DNA from: Hyphomicrobiales bacterium | GTDB lineage: Bacteria; Pseudomonadota; Alphaproteobacteria; Rhizobiales; Beijerinckiaceae | Length of the DNA: 64,000 bases | Assembly: GCA_028290705.1 (NCBI GenBank) | Contig: JAQGJH010000099.1 | Span: 38,448-102,447 of the forward strand | Direction: 5' to 3' | Shown: piece after piece, positions 45,437-53,927 of the stretch | Position numbering within the stretch: position 1 is the stretch's first letter | Layout of the letters: the number at the start of each line of letters is the position of its first letter | Translations under genes and position numbers: made by a program | The notes under the pieces: model-generated | Seen by the model: the letters and a program-made list of their open reading frames with translations, nothing else | Database searches by the model: none | What the model was told of the DNA's origin: nothing

Positions 45437-45955
45437 ATGAGCCGAGGATTTCCATCCATGACGGCCCTGCTGGGCTTGCTGGCCGTCGCAGGTTTCCAGA
45501 ATCGCGACAAGATCGCCGAAATGCTGCGAGGCCAGACCGGCGGACAGCCCGGCGGTGCAGGCAGCTTGCCGGGGCAGGCGGGTTCCGGACAGATCGGCCA
45601 GCAGGGAGCCGGGGCGCCGGTCGGAACCGATCAGTCGGGCCTCGGCGGTCTTCTGGGCGGGCTCGGGGGTGCGGCGGCCGGTGGCGGTCTCGGCGGCCTG
45701 CTGGGCGGCGGACTCGGCGAACTGGTCGAACGGTTCCGCCAGAACGGCAAGGGAGATCTGGCGGAGTCGTGGATCGGCACCGGACCCAACCGCGAAGCCG
45801 CTCCGAAGGATCTCGAAGATGCGATCGGGTCCGACGTGCTCGCGACCCTGGCGGAGCAGACCGGCCTGTCGCGCGAAGAGATCGTCTCGCGTCTCTCGCG
45901 CGACCTGCCGACCGCGGTCGATCAGTTCACTCCCGATGGACGCATCCCGAGCTGA
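45437..45955 (+). CDS. YidB/DUF937-family protein
   Basis: A 172-residue protein. The N-terminus (MTALLGLLAVAGFQNRDKIAEML) is followed by a long Gly/Gln low-complexity stretch (about 33-95) and the conserved domain VERFRQNGKGDLAESWIGTGPN, DAIGSDVLATLAEQTGLSREEIVSRLSRDLPTAVD. The C-terminal part matches YidB/DUF937, of unknown role. The ATG at 45437 follows GAGGAGAAAG. Transcribed alone, with a 268-base upstream gap that carries no clear features. Confidence 0.88.
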   Translation: MSRGFPSMTALLGLLAVAGFQNRDKIAEMLRGQTGGQPGGAGSLPGQAGSGQIGQQGAGAPVGTDQSGLGGLLGGLGGAAAGGGLGGLLGGGLGELVERFRQNGKGDLAESWIGTGPNREAAPKDLEDAIGSDVLATLAEQTGLSREEIVSRLSRDLPTAVDQFTPDGRIPS

Positions 45956-45970
45956 TCCAAGGTCTGCGCC

Positions 45971-47461
45971 CTAGGGCGTCGAAGCGGGCGGCCGGCGGTG
46001 TCCGGTCGCCTGTTCGTAGGCATAGGCCATCTGCAGCATGGCGGCGTCGGTGTAGGGCAGCCCCAGAAAGGTGATGCCGGCCGGCAAGCCGCTGTCGGTG
46101 AATCCCGCGGGGACGACCACCGACGGCACATAGGTCAGGAACGTGTTGATGTGCGGCGCGCCGCGCTGGTCCATGAACGGTGGGTTCAAGCCATCGCGGA
46201 TCAACGTCGGGGTATGCTCGACGGCCTTGTGCACGATGGCGTCCAGCCGATGGTCGGCGACGACCTGATGCAGACGCATCATCAGCAGGTCGCGGGCACG
46301 CAGATAATCGTTGTGCTGTTCCACCGTGTGGGTCTGGTCCCAACGCGACTTCGCGCCCCGCATGACCTGCTCGTAGGCGGGCGTGGCGACGGCTTCCGCA
46401 CGGGTGCGGAAGGGCGGCGCGGCGCTGCCTTCGAGATAATTGGCGAAGGATTCGATGTCGTCGTCGTCGCGGCGCGCCCGCTTGGCGAGCAGCGCCTTCA
46501 TGTCGGGGATGACGATCGGGTCGATGATTTCGGCGCCGGCCTTGGCGAGATCAGCAACCGCCCGATCGAAGACCGCCGTTACCTGCGTGAAATCCTCGGA
46601 GTCGGGATCGGAGCGGAAGCCCATGCTTTCGCGCAAAATGCCGATGCGCTTGCCCTTGAGGGCGCCGGCATCGAGGTCGCGGGAATAGCTGGCGGCCACA
46701 TGGGGCACGCCCAGCGCCGTTACCGGATCTTCCGGATCATAGGCCACCATCGCGTCGAGGAGCTTGGCCAGGTCCGCGACGCTACGCGACATCGGCCCCA
46801 GCGAGCCGAACACCGATGGCCAGCCGCCGAAGACGCCGCTGCGGCTGACGAGGCCTGCCGTCGGCCGCATGCCCGCGACACCGTTCCAGATGGACGGACG
46901 GCGGATGGACGCAAAACCTTCCTGTCCAATCGCGACGGCGCAGAAATTCGCCGAGACGGCCGCGCCTGAACCGCCCGACGATCCGCCGGCGGTGCGCTCG
47001 AGATCGTAGACGTTGCGCGTCGAGCCGAAGAGGGAGCCGTGGGTGTCGCCCGCGCCGAGTTCGCCCAGCGTCGACTTGCCGATGAAGATCGCCCCGGCCT
47101 TCTTCAGTCGCGCGACCACGAAACCGTCGCGATCGGGATGATGGTCCTTGAAGAGGACCGAGCCCATGGTGGTGGGCATGTCCTTGACGTCGGCCTGATC
47201 CTTCATGATCAGGGGAATGCCGTGCAGCGGGCCGACGGGACCGCTGCTCCGATAGGCCGCGTCGAGAGCGTCGGCGTCTTCCAGGGCTTTTGGATTGATC
47301 GAGATGATGGCGTTGATCTTCGGCCCGGCCTGATCATAAGCGGCAATGCGCTCGAGATAGAGCTCCACGAGCCGACGCGCAGTCAAAGCGCCCGATTTAT
47401 AGGCCTGGTGAATCTCGGCGATCGTGGTCTCGAGAAGTTGGAAGTTCGCGGGCGCGTGCAT
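45971..47461 (-). CDS. Amidase, amidase-signature family
   Basis: A 496-residue amidase: IPLIMKDQADVKDM (catalytic Lys), TAGGSSGGSGAAV (cis-Ser) and the nucleophile block GQEGFASIRRPS. Most relatives have GSDTGGSIRIPA in that place; here Ser-Ile-Arg is kept but the preceding residues differ, as in a recognised amidase subgroup. It hydrolyses amides to acids and ammonia; the substrate is unknown. The ATG at 47461 follows an AGGAGGC-type site. Convergent with the YidB gene (15 bases between stops). Confidence 0.9.
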   Translation of the reverse strand: MHAPANFQLLETTIAEIHQAYKSGALTARRLVELYLERIAAYDQAGPKINAIISINPKALEDADALDAAYRSSGPVGPLHGIPLIMKDQADVKDMPTTMGSVLFKDHHPDRDGFVVARLKKAGAIFIGKSTLGELGAGDTHGSLFGSTRNVYDLERTAGGSSGGSGAAVSANFCAVAIGQEGFASIRRPSIWNGVAGMRPTAGLVSRSGVFGGWPSVFGSLGPMSRSVADLAKLLDAMVAYDPEDPVTALGVPHVAASYSRDLDAGALKGKRIGILRESMGFRSDPDSEDFTQVTAVFDRAVADLAKAGAEIIDPIVIPDMKALLAKRARRDDDDIESFANYLEGSAAPPFRTRAEAVATPAYEQVMRGAKSRWDQTHTVEQHNDYLRARDLLMMRLHQVVADHRLDAIVHKAVEHTPTLIRDGLNPPFMDQRGAPHINTFLTYVPSVVVPAGFTDSGLPAGITFLGLPYTDAAMLQMAYAYEQATGHRRPPASTP

Positions 47462-47581
47462 CGTGCCTCCTTGGGGCTGTTCGTTCGCGGGGTCGTCACG
47501 CGAACTTAGCACGCCTTGTGCCACCCAAAAGCCGTCGCGCGACCGTCAGCGCAGCTTATGAAGCCTACGGCGCAACGAGCT

Positions 47582-48289
47582 TCACTTCACCAGTCTGCCG
47601 AGGCGAAGCTTCCATCGTTCACCCGGGCGGATCGCCTCATGGGTGACCCAGCGGGCATAGATTCGGCCGCGCACGTAACCGGCGAGACGCGAGGGCGCGG
47701 GGACCGGAGACGTCTCCCCGGCGTGCGAGTCAGGCGATGGCGTTGCCGCCCGCGGGACCGGGGCGAGATGCGCCGCATAGGCGGCGGCGTCGATTTGCGA
47801 CGCATCGAGGCGACGGACGGGCGAATGTCGCGTGCGACCGAGGCGCGATCTGCGGGGCGTGTCCGGATCCGCGGCATCCGATTCGGCCGGTGCTTGGTCC
47901 AGCGTCTCGTCGTCGGCGCCGGGGTCCTGCTCGTCGTCCGGCAGAGAATGCCTGTCGATCAGGCTCGGAAGGATGCGGCGACCGGTTTCGGGAGGCGGAG
48001 AGGCAGGAGACGCCACATCTTTCTGCACCGGCTTGAAGGCGTCCTCGGCGGCACGCATCGCCGGCGAGACCTGGCGGGCCGTCTCAGGCGCGTTTCCGAA
48101 GAAAGCGTCGGCCGCCCGCAGGGCTGCGAGATAGCCCTGATCCGTCTCTTCCACGAAGGCTTTAGGCGCGGGCTGCGGCGCGACAGCCGCGTCCGGGGCC
48201 TCGTCGCTGCCCGCCTGGGGACCGGACCCCGGCGACTTTCGCGATGATCTGCGAACTTCCACGGCGAAAGGCTTGATGGGACGGCGCAT
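47582..48289 (-). CDS. Hypothetical basic/acidic low-complexity protein
   Basis: A 235-residue protein I cannot assign. It starts MRRPIKPFAVEVRRSSRK, a motif I associate with conserved hypothetical proteins of rhizobia, followed by Pro/Ala/Asp-rich segments. The C-terminal conserved-looking block is YVRGRIYARWVTHEAIRPGERWKLRLGRLVK. No signal peptide or membrane helix. A role in binding nucleic acid or polyanions is possible from the basic ends, but nothing supports it firmly. Confidence 0.6.
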   Translation of the reverse strand: MRRPIKPFAVEVRRSSRKSPGSGPQAGSDEAPDAAVAPQPAPKAFVEETDQGYLAALRAADAFFGNAPETARQVSPAMRAAEDAFKPVQKDVASPASPPPETGRRILPSLIDRHSLPDDEQDPGADDETLDQAPAESDAADPDTPRRSRLGRTRHSPVRRLDASQIDAAAYAAHLAPVPRAATPSPDSHAGETSPVPAPSRLAGYVRGRIYARWVTHEAIRPGERWKLRLGRLVK

Positions 48290-48338
48290 GGGATCCTGTG
48301 CGTGAGGAGTACGGCGGCTTGCGTCCGGACTCTCGTAA

Positions 48339-48480
48339 GACCTTCATGCGTTCACACGAAGGTCGTTCGGGCTCTCTTGAAAACGGCGGAGCGCCGGGCC
48401 GATTCGGCCGCCCGTGCTGGCGAGGGCCCGGATGACGGGGATCACTACTCAATTCGCGGACGATTGCCAATCCGCGAATT
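48339..48480. repeat. Two inverted repeats in the gap upstream of the hypothetical gene
   Basis: The gap 48290-48543 holds GACCTTC/GAAGGTC (48339-48345 with 48358-48364) and a perfect 10-bp repeat AATTCGCGGA/TCCGCGAATT (48451-48460 with 48471-48480) with a 10-base loop. The second could be an operator or a hairpin ending the EAL-regulator transcript that runs leftward through it. Confidence 0.5.
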
Positions 48481-48543
48481 TTGCCGCCGCCGCAAAGCCG
48501 CGTGATCGTGAAGCCGTCTCCGGACAGGTCCGCGTGACCTGGC

Positions 48544-49746
48544 TCAGGCGATGGCGCGCACGCGCGGTCCGAGCATGCGGGCGATGTCACGTGCCTCGAC
48601 GGCCGGCGAATAGAGGAAGCCCTGGCCGAATTCGCAGCCGGCCTCGGTCAGACGATCGCGGATCTGCTCCGTTTCGATTCCCTCGGCGATGGGCACCATG
48701 TCGAATTCACGCGCCATGGCCAGGCTCGCCTTGACGATGCTCCAGGCATAACGGTCGCGGTCGCATGCGCCGACGAAACTGGCGTCGATCTTCATCTCTC
48801 CGAACGGCAGCGTGTGGAGAGATGCGAGCGACGAAAAGCCCGTGCCGAAATCGTCCACGGACAATCCGACGCCGCGGATGCGCAGCCGCGTCAGCGTCGA
48901 GGCGATGCTGCTGTGATTTTCGGCGACGGATGCGGTCTCGAGCAATTCGAGCGTCAGGGCCCCGGCCTCGAGGCCGCTTTCCGCAAGCGAGTCCGTGACG
49001 AGTTCAAAGAACCTCTCATCCGCGACGGCGGCCGGGGACACGTTCACCGCGACGGAGATGTGTCGATGATCGCGCCGCCATGTCGCGGCATCGCGGCACG
49101 CGGCAAAAAGCATGGCCTGCGTGAGATCGAGCGTCAGGCCGGCCAGATCGATCATCGGACAGAAAATGCCTGGCGAGATGAAAGCCGAGCCGGGACGTCC
49201 CCAGCGCGCCAGCGCTTCGACGCCGATGAGCGCACCGGTCTCGATGTTGACCTTGGGTTGATAGGCGGGCTGGATGTCGCCGCGCCGCAGGGCTTCGATC
49301 AATTCGATGGCGTTGATTTCAAGCCCGCGTCCGCGGTCCCTTGCGGTCTCGTGACGCCGCGGCAAAGCAGCCAGCAATTCCCGAAGCCGTCCGATGTTGA
49401 CGGGCTTCTGCAATTCACCGAGGTCGCGCAGGCCGAGCGAACGAACATAGCGACGCACGACGTCGCGCACGCGGTCGTCCTGGCCCGACATGACGATGAC
49501 GGCGGGCGGCTCGTCGAGGCCCGTGAGTGCGTGCAGGGCCTCGATCCCGTCGTGCTTTCCGAGCGACAGATCGAGGATCACGATCTCGGGGGACGACAGG
49601 GCGAGCGCGCCCGGAATGGCCTCGACGCTTTCGGCCTGAGAGACGTCGAACCCCATGCCGGCGGCGATTCGGCTGATGATCATGCGCTGAAAGCGGTCGT
49701 CGTCGACCACCAGCATTCTTCCCGACATCGTCATGGGAGCTGCCAC
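48544..49746 (-). CDS. Response regulator with EAL (c-di-GMP phosphodiesterase) domain
   Basis: A 400-residue regulator. N-terminal REC domain (MLVVDDDRFQRMII; phospho-Asp in VILDLSLGKHDG). C-terminal EAL domain: GVEALARWG, AVNVSP, LELLETA, SVDDFGTGFSS, MKIDASFV, IAEGIET and GQGFLYSP. The metal and catalytic residues (EAL Glu, Asn, the DD pair, Lys, Glu) are present, so c-di-GMP hydrolysis is likely. GTG 49746 follows AGAGGA. It begins 11 bases after the hybrid kinase stop, so kinase and regulator form one operon and probably a signal pair. Confidence 0.93.
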   Translation of the reverse strand: MAAPMTMSGRMLVVDDDRFQRMIISRIAAGMGFDVSQAESVEAIPGALALSSPEIVILDLSLGKHDGIEALHALTGLDEPPAVIVMSGQDDRVRDVVRRYVRSLGLRDLGELQKPVNIGRLRELLAALPRRHETARDRGRGLEINAIELIEALRRGDIQPAYQPKVNIETGALIGVEALARWGRPGSAFISPGIFCPMIDLAGLTLDLTQAMLFAACRDAATWRRDHRHISVAVNVSPAAVADERFFELVTDSLAESGLEAGALTLELLETASVAENHSSIASTLTRLRIRGVGLSVDDFGTGFSSLASLHTLPFGEMKIDASFVGACDRDRYAWSIVKASLAMAREFDMVPIAEGIETEQIRDRLTEAGCEFGQGFLYSPAVEARDIARMLGPRVRAIA

Positions 49747-49757
49747 CTTTATTCCTC

Positions 49758-52700
49758 TCAGGCTGCGCGTTTCAGATGAATGGATGCCTGGGCGGCGGCG
49801 GAATGCAGCAACTGCATCTTGCGGTCCAAACCAGACGTCTCGTTGCTGCGGACCGCCGTCTCGATCTCCGCCGCGGCCTTGGCCAGGCTTCCCAGCCCCA
49901 GCGTCGCGGCTGAGGATTTGAGGGCATGCCCATGGCTGCCCAGCGCCGTGACCGGGAGGCCGGGATCGCGCATGGCCTCGAGCCGCGTGCGCAGGTCCGT
50001 CAGGAAGATATCGATGGCTGCGTCGACATAGTCGGATCCGAGTTCGTCGCGCAATTCTTCGAGAACGTCCGCGTCGAACTCATCCGTGCTTGCCGGAGCG
50101 GTGTTGCGTCGGGGCAGGGCGGCATTGTCGGCGGCGTTCTGGCGAAGGCAATCCAGAATGGCCTCGAGCAGGCGCTTGCCCGTGATGGGTTTCGTCGCGA
50201 AGGAGTTCATGCCGGCGGCGAGCGCGGCCTGGCGATCTTCCACGAAGGCATTGGCGGTGAGCGCCACGATCGGCACGTCGGCGAAAGGCTGCGGCAGGAG
50301 ACGGATGGCGCGCGTGGCCGAAAGTCCGTCGAGCTCCGGCATCATCATGTCCATCAGGATGATGTCGAAGAGCTCGACCTCGGCGCGCGCCAGCGCCTCG
50401 CGGCCGTTGCCGACCACGCTGACGCGGGCGCCCATCAGTTCGAGGATCCGCCGCAAGGCGAATTGGTTCGTCGTATTGTCCTCGGCCAGCAGAACATCCA
50501 TGCCGGCAAGTGCGCCCTGGATGGTTGATTGCTCGGCCCGCGGCTGGCTCTCGCGTTCGTCAGCAGGCGTCTGTCGCGTCGCGAGGCTTTCGCGAACTGT
50601 TTCGAGGAAGACCGGCTTCGGCACGAAGCCGGCAAAACCCCCGCCCTGCAGTGCTTCGCTGGCGGTGAGTTCCTGACGCGCACAGACGAGATAGGGTTCG
50701 ATGTTCAGGCCCGAGGGGTGTGTCGGCAGGGCCGTGCACATGCTCTCCACCGGCGCCAGGGAGGCATCTACCAGAAGAACCAGCCGGCCCGGATTGGCGC
50801 GCGTGCAGAGCCATTCGCCGGCGGCCGCCAGGGTGGCGAAAGCCGCACTGTCCCGGAAGGCCGGCTCGAGTTGCCGGCGAAGAAGGCTGCGCTCGAATGT
50901 GTCGGCCGCCGCAATGGCGATGCAGGCATTCTCACGGACGATGGGCGCCACGGAGCCGCGCGCCGTGAGGGGAAGCTCGACGAAGAACGTCGTGCCCTCG
51001 CCGAGTGCGCTTTCGACCCAGATGCGGCCGCCCATGCGGCTCGACAATTTGCGGCAGATCGCCAGGCCGAGGCCCGTGCCGCCAAAGCGACGCGAAATGG
51101 AGCTGTCGATCTGGGAAAAGTCACGAAACAGGTCCGGCAGGTTTTCCTGCGCCATGCCGATTCCGGTGTCCTCGATGCGAATGAGCAGACGCGGCTCGCC
51201 CGCAGCATTGCGCGAGCAGGTGACGTCGAGAAGGACATGTCCGCGCGACGTGAACTTGATCGCATTGCCGACGAGGTTGAGCAGAATCTGGCGCAGGCGG
51301 CCGGGATCGCCCTCGATCTCGCGCGGCACGTCCGGGCCGAGGTAGCAGCCGACCGAGAGGCCGTTGGCCATGGCTTTCGGCGAGACGAGTTCCAGCGTGC
51401 TCTGCACCAGCCGATGGAGATCGAAAAAGATCTTCTCCAGCTTGAGTTTCTCGGCGTCGAGCTTGGTGACGTCGAGAATGTCGTCGATCAGCTGCAGCAG
51501 ATGCTCGGCGGAATCGCGCGTGATGTTCAGGTATCGGCGCTGGTCGTCGTCGAGCCGCGTCGTGCTGAGCAGATCCACCATGCTGAGTACGCCGCTCAGC
51601 GGGGTGCGGATCTCGTGGCTCATATTGGCCAGAAACGCCGTGCGGGCGCGGCTCGCCGCCTCTGCCTTGTCGCGCGCACGCTCGAGCACCCTCTGGTCGT
51701 TCTTGCGTTCGGTGATGTCGCTCATCGTCTTGACGAAGCCGCCGTCGGGCAACGGGATCGTGCGGATCTCGAGGACCATGCCGCTCGCGGCCGTGTGTTC
51801 GTAGATCGGCAGGTGCGCGCGCTGGCCGTCGGCGTCTTCCCTGCGATGCTGCCATCCGTCCAGAGGCAGGAGCGAGAAGGGGAAGGGTGCGACGAAATCC
51901 TGGCGGGGCAGTGCGAGAAGGTCGAGCGCGTGGTCGTTGACGATCATCACCTGGCCGTTCGGATCGACCATGAGGATGCCTTCCTGCATGTTGGTCAGCG
52001 TCGACGACAGCGCCGCGGCCTGTGCGGTCAAATCCTCGCGCGTCGCGTTGAGCCTGTAGCGCTGGAACGCGCCCCAGATCATCGTCAGCAGGATCAGCAA
52101 GCCGACGAGATGGATGGCGTTCATCAGACTCGTGCGGCTCTCCTCGAAGTCCGTGAGCACTTCCTGACGCGAGAGCGCGACCGCAACGATGAGCGGGAAG
52201 GCGCCGGCGCTGCGGTAGCTGACGATGCGGTCCATTCCGTCGAGGCTGCTGGCCGCTTCATAGACGCCGCTGGATCTCACCTTCCATTCATCCAGCAGAC
52301 GCGATCCAGCGATTGACTTGCCGAGTGCATTGGCCGTCATCCCGCTGCGGGCGCGAATGATGCCGTCGGTTCCCACCAGCGTCACGGCCCCGCCGGTGCC
52401 GATGTCGATCGAATCGTACAGTCGCGACAGGTGGTCGGGATCGAGCGAGGCGACGAGCACGCCGCCAAAGCTGCCGTCGGGATTGCGGATCTTGCGCGTG
52501 AGCTGGATCGTCCAGCGATTGCTGACCCGTCCGAGGACCGGCTTGCTGATGAACAATTCGTCGCCGGGCGCATCGACGTGCACGCGAAAATGCTCGCGGT
52601 CGGCAAGGTTCACCTTGCCGCTCGACGCCATATTGGAGGCGAGCATCATGCCGTCGCTGCCGATCACCGCCATCTGGACGGCGAGGTCCGACAGATAGTA

Positions 52701-53129
52701 ATCGTGGCTAGCCCAGCTGTCGATGTCGAAGCCGCGGGGATCGATTTCAAATTGCGTGCGCACGAAGAGCAGCGCCTGGTCGACGCTCTTGATCGATCGA
52801 ACGATGTGCTGTTCGAACGCGCGCGTCAGGTTGGCGGCGTTGACGCGGGCATTTTCGAGAGTGCGGTCGTGCTGCTGCCGCAGATAGAGCGACAAGGTCA
52901 CGGCTGCGACGATGAAAGCCGTCAGGCCCAGGAAGGTCGTGGTCTGGAAGATCGCTTCGAACAGACGTCGGGCGGTCAGCCCCCAGTGCGTGGCGCCGAC
53001 GCGCGGGGACGGCGCCTGCCGATGCGGGATCGGAGCCGGCATGGCACGCATTTGAACCGCGCTGGCGGGTTGCGGGTTCGCGAGTCTGTTTTCGGGCATC
53101 GGGCACTCGAGGAACGCTGGAGAGCACAT
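49758..53129 (-). CDS. Hybrid sensor histidine kinase (Cache-PAS-HisKA-HATPase-REC-Hpt)
   Basis: About 1123 residues. Membrane helix 1 (about 65-84) and helix 2 (338-356) enclose a Cache-type periplasmic sensor. A PAS domain spans 371-475, and HisKA has NMSHEIRTP with His505. A HATPase follows (NLVGNAIKF, RIEDTGIGMAQ, GTGLGLAICRKL), then a weak receiver-like segment (about 735-850) and a canonical REC (VLLAEDNTTNQ, DIILMDMMMPELDG). A C-terminal Hpt has SHGHALKSSAATLG. This is an internal phosphorelay probably ending on the downstream EAL regulator. Start uncertain: ATG 53129 or 53099. Confidence 0.93.
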   Translation of the reverse strand: MCSPAFLECPMPENRLANPQPASAVQMRAMPAPIPHRQAPSPRVGATHWGLTARRLFEAIFQTTTFLGLTAFIVAAVTLSLYLRQQHDRTLENARVNAANLTRAFEQHIVRSIKSVDQALLFVRTQFEIDPRGFDIDSWASHDYYLSDLAVQMAVIGSDGMMLASNMASSGKVNLADREHFRVHVDAPGDELFISKPVLGRVSNRWTIQLTRKIRNPDGSFGGVLVASLDPDHLSRLYDSIDIGTGGAVTLVGTDGIIRARSGMTANALGKSIAGSRLLDEWKVRSSGVYEAASSLDGMDRIVSYRSAGAFPLIVAVALSRQEVLTDFEESRTSLMNAIHLVGLLILLTMIWGAFQRYRLNATREDLTAQAAALSSTLTNMQEGILMVDPNGQVMIVNDHALDLLALPRQDFVAPFPFSLLPLDGWQHRREDADGQRAHLPIYEHTAASGMVLEIRTIPLPDGGFVKTMSDITERKNDQRVLERARDKAEAASRARTAFLANMSHEIRTPLSGVLSMVDLLSTTRLDDDQRRYLNITRDSAEHLLQLIDDILDVTKLDAEKLKLEKIFFDLHRLVQSTLELVSPKAMANGLSVGCYLGPDVPREIEGDPGRLRQILLNLVGNAIKFTSRGHVLLDVTCSRNAAGEPRLLIRIEDTGIGMAQENLPDLFRDFSQIDSSISRRFGGTGLGLAICRKLSSRMGGRIWVESALGEGTTFFVELPLTARGSVAPIVRENACIAIAAADTFERSLLRRQLEPAFRDSAAFATLAAAGEWLCTRANPGRLVLLVDASLAPVESMCTALPTHPSGLNIEPYLVCARQELTASEALQGGGFAGFVPKPVFLETVRESLATRQTPADERESQPRAEQSTIQGALAGMDVLLAEDNTTNQFALRRILELMGARVSVVGNGREALARAEVELFDIILMDMMMPELDGLSATRAIRLLPQPFADVPIVALTANAFVEDRQAALAAGMNSFATKPITGKRLLEAILDCLRQNAADNAALPRRNTAPASTDEFDADVLEELRDELGSDYVDAAIDIFLTDLRTRLEAMRDPGLPVTALGSHGHALKSSAATLGLGSLAKAAAEIETAVRSNETSGLDRKMQLLHSAAAQASIHLKRAA

Positions 53130-53322
53130 TTCCGACCGCGCCGGAGGTCCAGGCGTGGCTTCATGCCTCCGGCTTGAGCCGGGCCTTGACGGGCCGACCC
53201 TGCTCCCGCGGCCTTACCAAATGCTTTCCCGGACGCTGCGGCTCAGGCGAAGCTGGCCGAAAGGTGAACCAAATGTTTGCGCCTGCACGGTTTTACGGGT
53301 GGTGGAGGCAACCGGCCGGAAG

Positions 53323-53697
53323 TCACTCCGACGATTTTGCAGGTCTTTCGAGCGATTTCAGATAGGCGATGAAATCGCGGATCTGATCGGCGTCGAAGCG
53401 GAACTGCGGCATTGTCGGATGGCCGGTCATGATGCCCTCGGCGAGAGATTCTTCCAGGTCCTCGACCGGGTATTTGGTGTGCAGAGTTCTGAACGGCGGG
53501 GCGATCGCCATCGGGCTGTCGCCGAACCGCCCGACCGAATGACACGCACCGCAATTCGTCTCTGCGATACGGCGTCCCTGCGTAACCGCCAGTTCCTGCG
53601 CGTGCGTCGAAGACGCGATCACGACGGGTGAGATCAACATGGCTGCGGCGAGACACCGCGCGAGCGCGTTGCGCCCGGTCTGAACCTGCAATTTCAT
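53323..53697 (-). CDS. Monohaem c-type cytochrome
   Basis: A 124-residue secreted cytochrome c. Signal peptide at 1-33; haem site CGACH at 49-53 and axial Met96 in HPTMPQF. The fold closes with DFIAYLKSL. A small class I soluble electron carrier of the periplasm. No oxidase or dehydrogenase genes adjoin it. Transcribed toward the kinase gene, 193 bases from its start, and divergent from chemoreceptor 2. Confidence 0.93.
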   Translation of the reverse strand: MKLQVQTGRNALARCLAAAMLISPVVIASSTHAQELAVTQGRRIAETNCGACHSVGRFGDSPMAIAPPFRTLHTKYPVEDLEESLAEGIMTGHPTMPQFRFDADQIRDFIAYLKSLERPAKSSE

Positions 53698-53927
53698 TTC
53701 GGGTCTCGCTTTCTTTCAATCGCCGCATGTGACGGACATTGCGCATCGCCGCCCGTACCGGAAGGTAACGACCGCGAGCCGGCGCGGTTCGACCAAGTGT
53801 ATCGCGCCTTTCGAGAAATGCCCTTGCGTCAGCTCAAACTCGAAATAAGTCCGCAGCAAAAAATTAAGACGCGAGTCGCACATTACGGCCTCGTTCAAGC
53901 TCTGCTTTCTGGAGCTGCGGGGTTGTC

